A stretch of 64,000 bases of DNA from Sipunculus nudus (Eukaryota; Annelida; Sipuncula; Golfingiida; Sipunculidae), in the NCBI GenBank assembly GCA_026874595.1, contig CM049306.1:99933642-99997641 (forward strand). Reading direction: 5' to 3'. Shown piece by piece: positions 24,570-37,997 of this stretch (position 1 is the stretch's first letter; each line of letters starts with the position of its first letter). The notes beneath the pieces are model-generated. The model saw only the letters and a program-made list of their open reading frames with translations. It made no database searches and was not told where the DNA came from. Position numbers and translations under genes: made by a program.

Positions 24570-26935
24570 TTTATTTCACTTTCAAGAGAATAATGCATTT
24601 AAGTTTATATATAAGCCTATTTTTTTTAGCATATCCACTTTTTCCATTAATAGTTTTTATCTGATTCAATTTTTTTCATTTACAAGTTTTATTAATTTGT
24701 AATAAAAAAAACTGAAAATATAAGTTAAAATATTAGAATTCTAAGTTGCAATCAATATATATCCAGAGTGTAGCTCATATTGGGTCATATTATGCAAACA
24801 CATATATTTTATTATTTTTAAATCACAAATGTTTAAACTGAATTTAAAAGAAAATAATGCCACAATATGGCATCTACAAGATTATTTCTTGAATCACTAT
24901 TAAAAAGTTTTGCAGCATTGGAGTTTTCAGTACATGCTTAATTTTATTCACTGAAATGAAATAAAAGATTCAGTAAATTTGATAAAATAAAAACATCTTT
25001 TCAAATAAAGTATACACACTGTTGGTTGAAATGTGCTAATTTCTTTCTCAGCTATAATTTATTACTGGAATTAATAGTCAATTTCACACCTGGTGAAGTT
25101 TTTACTCTTCTGAAATAAGGAATTACTTATCTGATGAACATCCACACTTTCATACCAATACACCACATTGTGGACACAATTCAATGTGCACTTTAATAAT
25201 TTTAACCCTGGTGGCACAATACAAAATCTAAAATGTAGCATAGCCAAAAATAAAATAAAATACAGAAAATTATAACATTCATCTAGTTAATGCACGATCT
25301 GGGGGTGGGGGGGGGGGGGGAGTGCAGGGCAGAGGGGAAGCTTGCTAGTATTGACCAAGCTGAGCCAAGGCAAGCTGTCTGGGTTACATAATGCAAGTGA
25401 AGGCTGTACTACCAGGTGGGCTAGATGTAAACAACACTTGACATGGTGTATGGAAACTTGAATTAAAGCTACTCTTTTCAATCAATTCCTTTGAAATTTC
25501 AGATTTTAAAAGATAAAATCCCTATTAATATATGCTGTGAAAATTAAATCAACAGTGCTTACAGGGGAAAAACGTGCCATTGCCAAAGTTGGACAAAATT
25601 TAAGGTATTGATTTTTTATTTATGCTAATAACTTGACAAATTTGCAAAATTCAGATCTAATTTTGGGTAAACAATTGAATCTTGATTAAATAAAGTCATA
25701 TTCCTGAAAAAAAGTCTCCAGCTTCAGCAATTCTCATGTTAGGTGAGTAAATATATTTCCTTATTTTATAAATATTATATTTGGGCCCATAACTTCTAAA
25801 TAATACCCAATACTGACCTAATTTTTGGTATGTTCTTAGAAAATATATGGAAGAATATGAATACTAAATATGATCAAAAACAGATGAGTGGTTTTGATAT
25901 TAGGCAGCCTTGAAGTGTAACAATGGCTTTTTCTATGGAAAACAGAGGTTTTTCATTAATATCTCGAAGGAACGAAGTCCTAATGACCCAATTTTCGGTA
26001 TGGTAGGAGATTTTGGGGACATCTAATGGTATACAAAGTTTTGGATTTGTAGGTCCAACGGTTTTAAAACGTACCCTGTTAACGGACGGACGGCCGGACG
26101 GACGACGGAGAAAGGACCACGACTATAGCTCAGATGACTTATAGTCAGCTGAGCTAAAAATGCTGCAAAAATTAAAATTTTCCATTTTAACCCTGCACCA
26201 GGGTTACAATGATTAAAGTGTACATTTAATTATGGCCAAAAAGTGGTGTATTGCTATGAAAGTGTGGATGTTCATCAGATAAGTAATTCCTTACTTCAGA
26301 AGAGTGAAAACTTCACCAGGTGTGAAACTGACTATTAATTCCAGTAATAAATTAAAACTGGGATAGTAATTAGCACAATGATATTGTTTGTCCCTCATTG
26401 AACCAACAGTGTGTATACTTTATTTGAAAAGATGTTTTATTTTATCAAATTTACTGAATCTTTTATTTTATTTTGGTGAATAAAATTAAGCATGTACTGA
26501 AAACTCAAATGTGCAAAACTTTTTAATAGTGATTCAAGGAATATTCTTGTAGATTCCATGTTGTTGGATTTTTTTTTTAAATTCAGTTTAAACATTTATG
26601 ATTTAAAAATAATAAAATATATGTGTATGCATAATATGACCCAATATGAGCTACACTCTGGATATATAATGATTGCAACTTTTGCAACAATTCTAATATT
26701 TTAACTTATAGTTTCAGTTTTTTTACTCTGTATATATAATGATTGCAACTTTTGCAACAATTCTAATATTTTTACTTATATTTTCAGTTTTTTTTATTAA
26801 AAATCAATAAAACCTGTAAATAAAAAAATGATCCAGATAAAAACTTCTTAATGGAAAAAGTGGATATGCTAAAAAAAATAGGCTTATATATAAACTTAAA
26901 TGCATTATTCCCTTTAAAGTGAAATAAAGGAATTA
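24570..26935. repeat. Large foldback: ~650-735 bp inverted arms around ~1 kb
   Basis: The arms 24570-25225 and 26190-26935 are reverse complements over nearly all their length. Examples: CATATCCACTTTTTCCATTA against TAATGGAAAAAGTGGATATG, and CACCTGGTGAAGTTTTTACT against a matching inverted stretch near 26310. The right arm has a ~70 bp internal duplication (26658-26797) missing from the left. Divergence and indels suggest age. Confidence 0.85.
26127..26155 (+). repeat. Terminal hairpin of repeat block, copy 1
   Basis: AGCTCAGATGACT, loop TAT, AGTCAGCTGAGCT: a 13 bp stem with one mismatch. It is preceded by CACGACTAT and followed by AAAAA. Confidence 0.85.
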
Positions 26936-27392
26936 GTCCATTCACTGCTTATTACTCTAACATTATGCCAACAGCCTGGGGAGCATAGAGATGTGACCTA
27001 CAGTCATTAAAGTGGACTGCTTGACAATGTAAGGGAATACAACAAGAGCCTCCAAAAAATTCAATAACTAGCCTAATTTTGCAGCTTTTATTTTCAAATT
27101 TCAGATTTTAACAGATTAAATCCTTATGTGTACATCCTGTGAAAATTAAATCCTCAGTACTTACAGGGAAAAAATAGATTTCTAATAAAAAATTGAGGTT
27201 TTTCCTTAATATCTCGAAGGAACAAAGTCCTAGTGACAAAATTTTCGGCATGGTAGGAGATTTTGGGGACATCTAACTGTATGCCGAATTTCAGATTCAT
27301 AGGTCCAATGGTGTCGAAACGTGCCAGTCTTACGGACGGACATCCGGACGGACGGACAGATGGACGGACGACGGACAATGGACCACGACTAT

Positions 27393-27421
27393 AGCTCAGA
27401 TGACTTATAGTCAGCTGAGCT
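27393..27421 (+). repeat. Terminal hairpin of repeat block, copy 2
   Basis: Same hairpin as at 26127-26155, preceded by CACGACTAT and followed by AATAA. Confidence 0.85.
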
Positions 27422-28475
27422 AATAATGACATAATCTTAAAAATACTTGGATAAAAGCAACGATTTTTACCAAATCCTTTCACATTTAAGACCATAAAGG
27501 CATATATTCATATATGTGCACCCTATGAAATAAAATCATAAGTGCTCACAGGAAAAAATGTGCAACTAAGAGCAACCTGCCTGGGCTGGGCAAAACCAGC
27601 CAGGAGTCACATGAGTTATGTAATAGGCTGGGAAGGCCAGGGCTGCAGCTCTCTCTCTCTCGGAATACCACTGCACTGGGCTGGCCTGCAGCATGTAAAC
27701 AAAACTTGACATGGTGGTTGAAAGCTGGAATAAAAGCTACAGTTTTTGACCATTTGCTTTCAAATTGCAGATTATAAAAGATTTAATCCTAATATGTGTA
27801 CAAGATGTGAATATTAAAATAACAGTGCTCACAGAGGTGAGGGCTGCATCACATACAGCAAACCACTGGGCTGGGTTGGCTTGATGTACACAACACTTGA
27901 TATGTATGAAAACTTGAATGAAAGGTACTCTTTTTACCCAATTCCTTTTAAATTTCAGATTTTATTAGCTTAAAATCTTATCTGTCAATCATATGAAAAT
28001 AAAAGCCAATGTACATACAGGGAAAAAATGTGCCTCAGTCAAAGTTGGGCAAAATTTAAGGTTAAGATTTTACATTTATGCTAATACTTAAAAAAATTTC
28101 AAAATTTTGATCCAATTTCTGGAAAACAATTTAAACTAAGTTGACTATAGATATATGCTTGTAATAAACTCTCTATAGCTAAACAAATTTTCATGTTAAA
28201 TGAGTAAATATATTTCCTGATTTTTCCGTAACTTCAAAGATTTACTCAATATTGACCTAATTTCTGGCATGTACATCTATAGGGAATATATTCAGGAATG
28301 GTTATTTTAAAAATGAAAAGATTAACAAGAGCGGTTTTCACAGTGGGCAGTTTTGAAGTGTAAAATTAGGTTTTATTGGAAAACGGAGGTTTTTACTTAA
28401 TTTCTGATGGGAATGAAGTCGCTGTGACCCAATTTCAGGGTTGGTATAATGACATCTAACTCTATGTCGAATTTT

Positions 28476-28794
28476 TGATTTCATTTGGGAAGTCTTCGCG
28501 TAAACTAATGGCCGAAGCAAAACGAACAAACCAGTACTAAATGACAAGTTCCCTTGCGTGAACTGACCATTATCTTGCCCAAGGATACAAAATGATGAGG
28601 TTCGACCAAGAGTATACCCAATATAAACCAGCACCAAGTCCACTACACTGCAATCCGGTACTTCGCATGTGTCATTGTAAATTATTCGGATTACTTTTGC
28701 GCGTTGATAATTTACCGTCCTATATATCATGGATCAGATTTGTATTCGACAATAATCTACAACTTCAAAATATACGATTATAGAATGGACCAGA

Positions 28795-28832
<38 letters not shown>

Positions 28833-31800
28833 CGGGGTATAGGAAACATTTTAAAAATATTCCAGGTATAACAAGGAAACAGAAAACACATCACACAGCT
28901 ATCACAGGTATCAACAAGAACAACAGATGAATAAAATGAAAATGGCAGATATTGTCACTAAAGTTTATCATGTAACTAACAGACATTAACGACACTATTA
29001 ACAATCACATCAACATAAACGAACAATTACACAATAATCATGAGTTTACCATACGCCGCAGAAAGCATGCTGATTGTGAAAAATCCAGAGCAAATATGGC
29101 CACAAAACCGAACTTAAGCACTTGAACGAACCAATTTCACGGGATTTTCCATTAAAAAATGGAGATATAAATTTTAAGTTGGCTGTATGAAAAATTTATC
29201 AGATTTGAAGAAATTGGAAATTTTATGTGGTAATAATTAACCTGTATCTATGACTTTCTTGTGCCTTTATAAAAGGAACAGAAAAACAGCTGTATTAATA
29301 ATATAAAATATATGAGAATGAGTGCTCGATTAACGTTCCATCTAAATATTTATAGTTCTAAAGGATGGTTTTTAAAACTGGACATTCCATGATTTGTAGA
29401 ACTTCATGTATCCCACTGAGACAGGGGAACATGGGAATAACGTCTGGCGTCAAGGTTATGAGAACATGCCACGAATATACAGTTAAAGCTAACTACGGAA
29501 TATAACTCTATGTTTACATGTATCTCATTTTACTTGTCCATGTTATCATTGTAGAACAACAGCCTAATCTCATACGGAAGAACAAATTTAAATGTTTATG
29601 TTGTATACTTCTAAATATAGCAATACAGGTGACCTAAGCGATCAGGATATATTATGTATTTACAGGTACTGTCATTATCATCAATAGCTGATTTGGATAG
29701 GAAAATATATTAACTTCACAATATCAATACTGTATTACTATGGAAGTCAAATGTATTTGGTCCAAAAAAAATATATGATATTCATGTAATCAAACTAATA
29801 ATGGAAGGAATTATGAGGAGAAACCATGGGATTAAACAGTGAAACAACTACGTATATCTTACAACTGAAACTTTCAATTTTAAATAATGATAAATAGTGA
29901 TGAATTTCTCATTGCTCTCCTAAGCAAGTATTACACAAGTCACGTGTTCTTAAGAATATGTTTATTGTTACGGACTGTCATGTACGTCACTTCTCACTAT
30001 ATGACCAGGCATTATAACATAATCATGTATAAGTATATATTATATGTTGCAAAAAGCAGTACATGACAACCACATCTGCTGGAAAATAAACTATACTGAT
30101 CAACAATGCGTTAATCAGCTTTCGGAGCTTTAAACGAACTCTCCAATCGCTTTCTACTAAAAATTCGTCCATTTTCTTTATATGAACAACTCAAGATACT
30201 GGATTAATACTACACTGTACACAGGTGTTTTATCAGTAACTGCAATAACTTAAAAGGCGTTATTATGCAGAGAATGTATTCCAGTTTTTTTTTCACAATA
30301 ATGAATAGATAAACCTTTGTTTTGGTAAAATTTGAGAACAAAATAGGAGACATTTTTATTTTACCCTTGATAAAATTATCGCAGGAACCGTTAATACCCA
30401 CTTGAACATCTCTTAACCCATCCAAGACACGCTTGCCTGACTTGGGCTTTCAGGCTATTTAAGACTTAAGATGTCATCTGGTGGTTTCATAAATAACTAC
30501 TAACAATAATGCTGCCATCTGATGAAAAGGATGTGAACTAAATGGCATAGCTAAAGCGAATATAATAAGAACAGCTGACATGCCAATCCCGCCATCTGGT
30601 GAGTTAAACGTGAACAAAATGGCACGGTTCACACCGCACATAAGCATTACACCAGCTAAAACGCTGACTTCATGGTATGTTAGAGTACACGCAAAGCTGT
30701 AGCATACAGAATCTCTCTATAATCCTACTGTTTGAACTTTCATTAAACCCAGTGAATGCTCCTACAATGACGTAATGACGCTGTAACCAGGTACACTGTA
30801 TGTATGTATATACCACTAGCTGAGTTTTTAGATGATGGGTTTTAAAATGTTCATTTTGTATATTTTAATGTTACTCTTGTCAACATAAACTCTGAAACCT
30901 CAGTTCAGTAACCAAGGGGTTATGACACAAATTTACATATATGTTTTTTTCTGACAATAAATTTTCTGACAATATCCATAATCACACAAAGGCACTGTGA
31001 CTCAAAACATATATTTATGGCTTGTATTGCACATATACATTTAGTCATAGTAAACAAAAAGTTCAATATCCAAGTTACCACTTATATCTAATCTGAGCAA
31101 CTAATGTGCCAAAAGGTGAATACAGTAATATTCCAATAAACAGCTACAATTTATTTCTACATAAACTAAATATACATACAAAATTCTGTTTCTGTAATGA
31201 ACTGAATATTTCTCTAAAAAATTAGACATGTCATTTTAATATATTAAAAAAATTTTTGTTCACTCTTATTTGGAAGATAAAATACAGTGGCAAAGCTAAT
31301 CAAAAGGTTTCACCTTCACATCAATTGATCAATCAATCCTTCCATCAGCTCAGGGATATATTACATATCGATACAGCACCAACATGAACAATAACACCAG
31401 AAATTATACATACTTAAATAGTCTAATGAAGGAGTTGATGTAACAACATTCACAGAGTTACATATCTTGTTTATTATCAAGTGTGTACCAATGACAGTTC
31501 TGTACAGCAAGCAATGCCTCTACAAAACTAGATAAGTATGACAGTTCACCAACTAACTTTGTAAAATTAAAGTCAAGCGTTATATGATAGGTTTACTTTG
31601 AACATGATATCCTATGATACAAGGACAATTCAAAATCTGTCTGAATAATTCCATGAGCATTAACCTGCCTAATTAGAACTCATTCTACTCTTTATTTCAT
31701 TAAAAAATGGGCAAATACACCAGAAGGTACATTAATGCATTGTTACAATAACTTGGCAAAGTCAGGTTTTAAAACCAGCCAGTTCAGTTTCAACCATAAC

Positions 31801-32340
31801 TTAGCCAATCAGAAAACTGTCTGATATTGCCCTACATATTTGTATATACATTTATATACAATATATATAGTACTAAAGACACATTATTAACTTAATATCT
31901 GTAAACTAATGTTCAAATTGATGTCACAGTGTTGTCTGAGGGTAGGACCATCCAATCATGGCCTAACTTCACACATTTCCTATATTGTGAGATAACATTT
32001 TCCACTTGGATGGTCATGAGATCAAAAATGATCATATGGTCTAGAGGTACAGTCACAAATCTGGACATACAAATCTGGACACACAGGAAAACTGCTGGTA
32101 AAACAATGATACAATTATTACCAGGAAGAACTACCCTGAAAGACAACATTTTATGATACACAAGCATCCATCCACTTGAAGCAGGGATATATATATTAAA
32201 TATATTTACCTCAGTCATTTATTTTATGATACACAAAATCTATTCACTTAAAGCTGGCAAGTTTGTATCTCACAGTCAACATATTGTACTTACCAAGGCA
32301 TTGCTTAACATGTATATGAAATAATTTTCTAACAGAACAT
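28476..32340. other. Mostly unique sequence downstream of YKT6
   Basis: Holds (GA)n at 28799-28825, a ~90 bp duplication with GCCATCTG(A/G)TGA and GTGAAC(T/A)AAATGGCA (30450-30640), and a short direct repeat of TTTTATGATACACAA at 32147 and 32222. Some may be YKT6 3' UTR. No exon was recognised. A 101-codon minus ORF at 31913-32218 has no family motif. Confidence 0.4.
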
Positions 32341-32344
32341 TCAC

Positions 32345-32350
32345 TTTATT
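32345..32350 (-). other. Candidate polyadenylation signal for YKT6
   Basis: AATAAA on the minus strand, about 70 nt after the stop codon. A second AATAAA is at 32218-32223. Which one is used, if either, cannot be seen from sequence. Confidence 0.4.
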
Positions 32351-32421
32351 ACACAATATCTTACAAATGACAGCCTTCCATCAGGGGTGTATGTAGGAAT
32401 TGATGACACACAACTAGCCAA

Positions 32422-32457
32422 TCAAAGGATCACACAACACTGGTTTGTCTTCTTGGC
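32422..32457 (-). CDS. YKT6: YKT6 coding exon 8 (prenylation tail)
   Basis: 36 nt including TGA, after acceptor CCCTCCAG. It encodes [11 protein letters not shown]. Cys193 and Cys194 are the expected lipid-bearing pair, and the CAAX box is CVIL. The whole lipid anchor sits on this one small terminal exon. Confidence 0.94.
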   Translation of the reverse strand, partial: AKKTNQCCVIL

Positions 32458-35400
32458 CTGGAGGGAATGAAAAAAAAAACGTCACTTGTATTACTTTCAA
32501 CTCTTACATAAATTCACAGCAATATTATGGATCAGAAAGAGTGTATATATTGCTTGGTGTGTTACCTGCATGGTACAAGGTAATAATAATTAATATTTAA
32601 TTAAATATTTAATTAATAATTAATTAATAAAAGACACAGTGTAAGAATTATGGAAATAACCAGAGCTGGAAGAAAAGTAGTCAGAGAGAAGTGATAATAG
32701 AAGTATTTCATGGTAGAGAAGCCAATACAGATAGTCTAGATGTAAAACTACAATCAATTGTCTTGAAAATATCTAGATTAATCCTCACCAGCTTTTATTC
32801 AATGTTTTCTACATTATATATTTTATAATGAATAGGTCACTTATCTTCAGCAGCATATACTGACACTTGGCAAGCGACTATGGTTTCTTTCATATATCAA
32901 CTTGAGAAAAAATATTTTCCACCAAATATCGGGGCCAATATGGTGAATCACTCTTGAGAAAAGGGGATTAATTTATACTATAAAAATGGTAACGTAGGTA
33001 GCCCCACCTGTCTGGTTGATGTGAAAACTCTCAAAGATGGATGTACATGCCAAATTTCATACCAATACCTTGAACCACTCCTTGAGATGTGAGCAATTTT
33101 ATTAAAAGCACATGTGCGGATAGACGTTACGGCAAACAATTGCAGATGGCGCCTCCAGTCTTGAGTACAAGATGGAGGAGTCCAAGATCTATGGAAATTC
33201 ACAATTTCATGCCTATAGGGCAAATCACTCCTCAGAAAAGGGCATTAATTTATTCTACAATAACAGTTTGGTACGTGGCACCACCTGTCTGGTTTATGAG
33301 AAAACTTTCAAAGATGGATTGGCATGCAAAATTTCAGACCAGTACCTTGAACCACCCCGGGGATATGAGCAAATTTTTACCTAAAAGCACATGTACAGAT
33401 GGACGCCACGGAAAAACAACTGCAGATGGCAGCACCAGTCTTGAGTACAAGATGGAGTAGTTTTAGACTTATAAAGCTCACAGTACTGTAAAGTGGCAAT
33501 GATGGGGTATTAAAAGGCGCGAAAACAAGTGAAAGACAGGAGGTGGCACCACCTGTATTTAGCAGAATACAAAGCTATCCAAGATCTTCGGTCAAATTGA
33601 TTTTTGGACCAATCCATGCATCCCTTATTGAGATATTAATGATTTTGTGTGATTTTCACCATATATGGCAATATTCAAGGTCAAGGCCACTCTCATAGGA
33701 AAGGTCATGCCCCAAATTTAAATATACATCATCCTATAACCCATGTCTTATGTATATGCAATATATAAAAGAAATTTGTCCATTAATTTTTTACTTATAA
33801 TGCTCACAGTACTGTTAAGTGGCAATGATGGGGGTATTAAATGGCACAAAAACAAGAAAAGGATACTAGGGTGTGCCACCAGTTTTCGATACATGACAAC
33901 ACTATCCAAGATCTTTGGCCAAGTTGATTTTTGGTTCAATCCATGCAAGATTTCTTGAGATATTCAAGAATTTGTGTGATTTCCCCCCAAAATGGACTTA
34001 TTCAAGGTCAAAGCCACTTTACTTGTAAAGGTCATGACCCCATTTTAATTAGGCTTCGTCCTCTCAACCATATCTATGCACATGTCAAGTTTGGTAAAGA
34101 TCCGTGAAATATTTTTTGAGTTATCGCGTCCAAACGAAAACTCTGTGGCGGCAGCGCGACCGTGCTTAAACCAGTCTCCCAACTTTGTCTGGGGTTACAA
34201 CTATTGTTCTGTTTGTTGTCCTGGTGTTGGAAAATTGTCTCTTTGCTTTTTCATACAGAATAAAATTTTTTTATCAGAAATAATGGATGATCATTTGAGT
34301 TTTCTTAAAGCCAATGAAAATCGTAAGATATTTGAAAGGCCAAACAATTACAATTAATAAATCTGCCATCCAGTTCACATTATACATGCAAAAGAAATAA
34401 CAAACAAAATCACTCTCTTTAAAAATGATCTATTATCCTTAATTGTTTAAGGTTTTGCACCTGTGTGGTACTAAAATGGAGCAAGAGAAATTATTTATGA
34501 CACACAACCAAGTATAGCACACCATGTCAGGTAACCACTTTGCTCCCTGGGTATATATTTATACTGGTAAACACTGTTATGAACTGACCGTTTTGTAGAA
34601 TGTTTTGGACTGCATGCTTAGTCCTTCTGACTTGTCTACGAGGTCGTCAAGCTTCTCTCCTCTCTGTAAAACAGCTTCTATTGTGTTGTGCTGTTGAAAA
34701 AAATGAAAACATTCAGATCACTATGTGAAATAACCATGAATAGAACTTCAGGTGGTGAGAAATACAAGCAAAACTAGAATGTCAGCAAAGCTGTCAAAGG
34801 CCCTCATAAAAAAGAACAGTGTTTATAGTGGTAACAGGAACATGTATGAAATATTTGTTTTCACATGAATGTACATCTGTACATGTTTCTTGTTCAAGTT
34901 ATAAATTAAATCTAGAGAGGAATGTGGTACCTTTGCAAGTCTGGCACCCCAAACTAATGCAGCACTTAGGGATCATCAAGGCAAATGACCATACCATGTT
35001 TCATAGCAATCGACCCAGTGGTTCCTGAGAAATAAGCTCTGTGACCTTGAAAAGTAGGTCAAGCAGTTACAAACCATCAGAGCCAATAATCATAGCATGT
35101 TTTATAACAGTCTACCCAGTGGTTCCTGAGAAATAAGCCTTCAAGTTTTTCTATGATTAGCTCTGAAACTTTGAAAAATATGTCAAGGTCACCCAGCTTT
35201 GAACTTGACTGAGATTTTGTTAATAAACATCTGCACTGAAGAAATAAAATTCCTATGGTGAATCCATTTAGAGATATCCAGCACACAAGGTTAAAGTAAA
35301 CGGACATCCGCGGGATGGATGGCTTGGGTGACGACAATAGCCCTTCAGCCACTTAAAGGCTGAGGGCTAATAAAACTTATGAGTATTCAGTTATTCATGT

Positions 35401-37358
35401 ATTTCAGAAAGATGGTCCAGAAATGTAAATCTAATCATTTTCATTTACCTGATGAAAAACCTTCTTATGGGGAAGCTACTCATTTTAATTTTCAATTTAA
35501 ACTAACTTTCTCATACATGCAGCCAGTGTCTATAGAAACTGTCTAAGGAAGTTAGATCTGATTAAAGTCCTGCCTTTGTGTACAAAAACATAGTTGAATG
35601 TCATACTGGTGTCAATCAGAAGTCATTCACTAAATCTAATCTTCTAATCAAGTTTACAATCAGGTCCACGTGTATGTATTTAAAGAATATGGCTGGAGAA
35701 TTCTAATTTACACAAAACAGGCAGCAAAACAATCTTACTAATTATAATATTATTCCTCTGTGAAAGATAATCAAGCACCTTGGAAACAGGTCCTTACATG
35801 ATTTATGAAGATATTTTTCAACTTCAAATGATGGCAAGTACATATTTTCTGAGACATTCCACCAAACACACATTTAACTCACCAGGATTATTTTAGTTTC
35901 ATCCAAATCAGTCTGCAGCTTGGTCATGGCATCAGCCTCCTTTGGATTCTGAAGAAAAGCAACACAATGTCATCATCAACAGAAGTAAAGATGAAATAGA
36001 TTAACATGATGCAAGATAAGTACAGGAAACACATGATGAACATGAAATCAAATGAACTACTGATTGTTAATATATACAGATAATTTATCCTTATCAGAAC
36101 AGCAATGTATGATAAATACACAAATTACAATTAGGGGTGCTTGTTACATATCTTAAAGGAAGGATACTCAGGATTTCCTCAGAACTTCCTTTCCAAAAAT
36201 AAATTTTAATTTATACTCCAATAATAAAAATAAAATTTCTAAACATGGTATCAAAGTTTGGAAGTTTTCCTAGATTTCTTGGTTATCCAGTACAATGGAT
36301 TACCAGCCAGGTTAAGGCCTGTATTTTATGTACTGCTATAGGTGATAACATACATAGACTTGATCTATCAATCTTTCTTTATAGAAATAATTGATATCAC
36401 CATGAACTTTATGTGACCTTAATAGCATGTTCATTTAATAAATAATCATGAGAATAACTGTTCCATGCAGCCATTCAGGTCGGCAATATTACTGTAAACC
36501 ATGAGTCACCTGACCATAATATAATCTGCGTAATTTGGGAGACCTCTCCCAAACATAACACATGTAGTGTGTACCAGTACCCTTGTCCGCATGTTTTCCT
36601 GGATATTTTTTATACAAATTAGACAGTATAAAAAGTTCTAGGCAAAAGGTTGCATGGGCCATTCCTCCAACTACCGCGTGAATAATTATGTCTTAACTGC
36701 ATGGCACGTAAATCGTATGAGACAAATAATCCAAAATATTGCAAGACAGTTCACAATGACTGCAACATATTCATCAGTGCAGCCATTCCAGTCAATGAAG
36801 TCAGTCAATGCAACGTCTATGTCATCACCCTTTGTGACGTCATTATTGCCTTGTTAAAACCTGTCTCAAGGAAGACCTTCAGTGTAGGAGCATTTTGGGG
36901 ACTCATTATAATAATTAGGTCAAAAGGGTATGGCAAAAGAGCTAAGGTGGTGAGGTCAATTGACACACAGTTTATCCAACATTAAAAATGTAAAATGTCT
37001 CATACAATGATTTGAAAGAAAAGCAACAATAGTTACAGAGCAGTTATGGGTAAAGTTGGACTTCCATCAACTCAATGACCTACAGCGAGTAATTGTAACC
37101 ATAATTCACTGAGGACTGACTTGTTGATAGTTGCAACACTGATCAATGTTAATGATTGTACAAGAGTAGTGACTTCTAGACAAACAAAACAATGTGAGAA
37201 TTGCTAATATATTAAAGATATTTGATTATGGCTTGTACAATTAATATTAACAGACTCCTACCTGATATTTTTGTAAATACTGTGCAGCCTCTGGGAAATC
37301 CCTGAAAAAAAGAGAAAACTCATCATTTTGACAAGAGCATATAAATATATACATAAGA

Positions 37359-37412
<54 letters not shown>

Positions 37413-37933
37413 CAAAAAGATACAATAATATCCAATTAACAGGAGAACTGCAAATGGTGCATAATATGCCAATTGTGTATCAGGTGACCTCCAACCTCAT
37501 TAAATGTGCTCAAATTTTGCTGAATAGGTAATTAAGGTGTAAAATTCTGGGTAAATATTTATAATGAGTGTCATAAGAACTTTGGTAAGTCACGATGGTG
37601 CCATCAAACTCTGATGACTTCTGACCTTATTAAATATGCATGGATTTTGCTGGAAATCAAACTTAGGCGAAATAATATACTTAATAATATTTCTGAAGGT
37701 ATTCCTTTTTAACTGACCTTTGTTGACACTTATCTTTTTTATATGTCAGGATGTTTTTTTATGTTGTTAAGGATTTTAATCTACTGACACAAAGGTTGTT
37801 TGTGACACATGAAGAAATTATTTATAGTATGGAATTTCATAGTTTTACATATCAAAAGCTTTGTGATTACAATATATGTATATGACTTATTGAGGAATAC
37901 ATATATATATATATATATATAATTTGTTAGCTA

Positions 37934-37997
<64 letters not shown>

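Larger units (their letters stand above)
25280..28475 (+). repeat. Composite direct repeats (several diverged copies)
   Basis: The block GGAAACTTGAATTAAAGCTACTC, TTTCAGATTTTAAAAGAT, TACAGGG(G)AAAAA, AAAGTTGG(A/G)CAAAATTTAAGG recurs near 25445-25620, 27095-27170, 27740-27830 and 27915-28070. A second block (ATATCTCGAAGGAAC, GGTAGGAGATTTTGGGGACA) recurs at 25930-26160, 27190-27425 and, truncated, 28380-28470. The first two copies of that block end in a GGACGGACG tract and a hairpin. Confidence 0.82.

Noticed and set aside
27154-27495. 113-codon minus ORF with PSVRPSVRPSGCPSVR
   Set aside because: It translates the GGACGGACGG tract of a dispersed repeat.
28338-28730. 130-codon minus ORF, the longest in the window
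   Set aside because: Part lies in a repeat block, and no conserved motif or splice context supports a gene.
31913-32218. 101-codon minus ORF just downstream of the YKT6 stop
   Set aside because: It lies in the probable 3' UTR, overlaps an opposite ORF and has no recognisable domain.
33089-33460. 123-codon plus ORF
   Set aside because: It reads through two tandem ~278 bp repeat units in a YKT6 intron.
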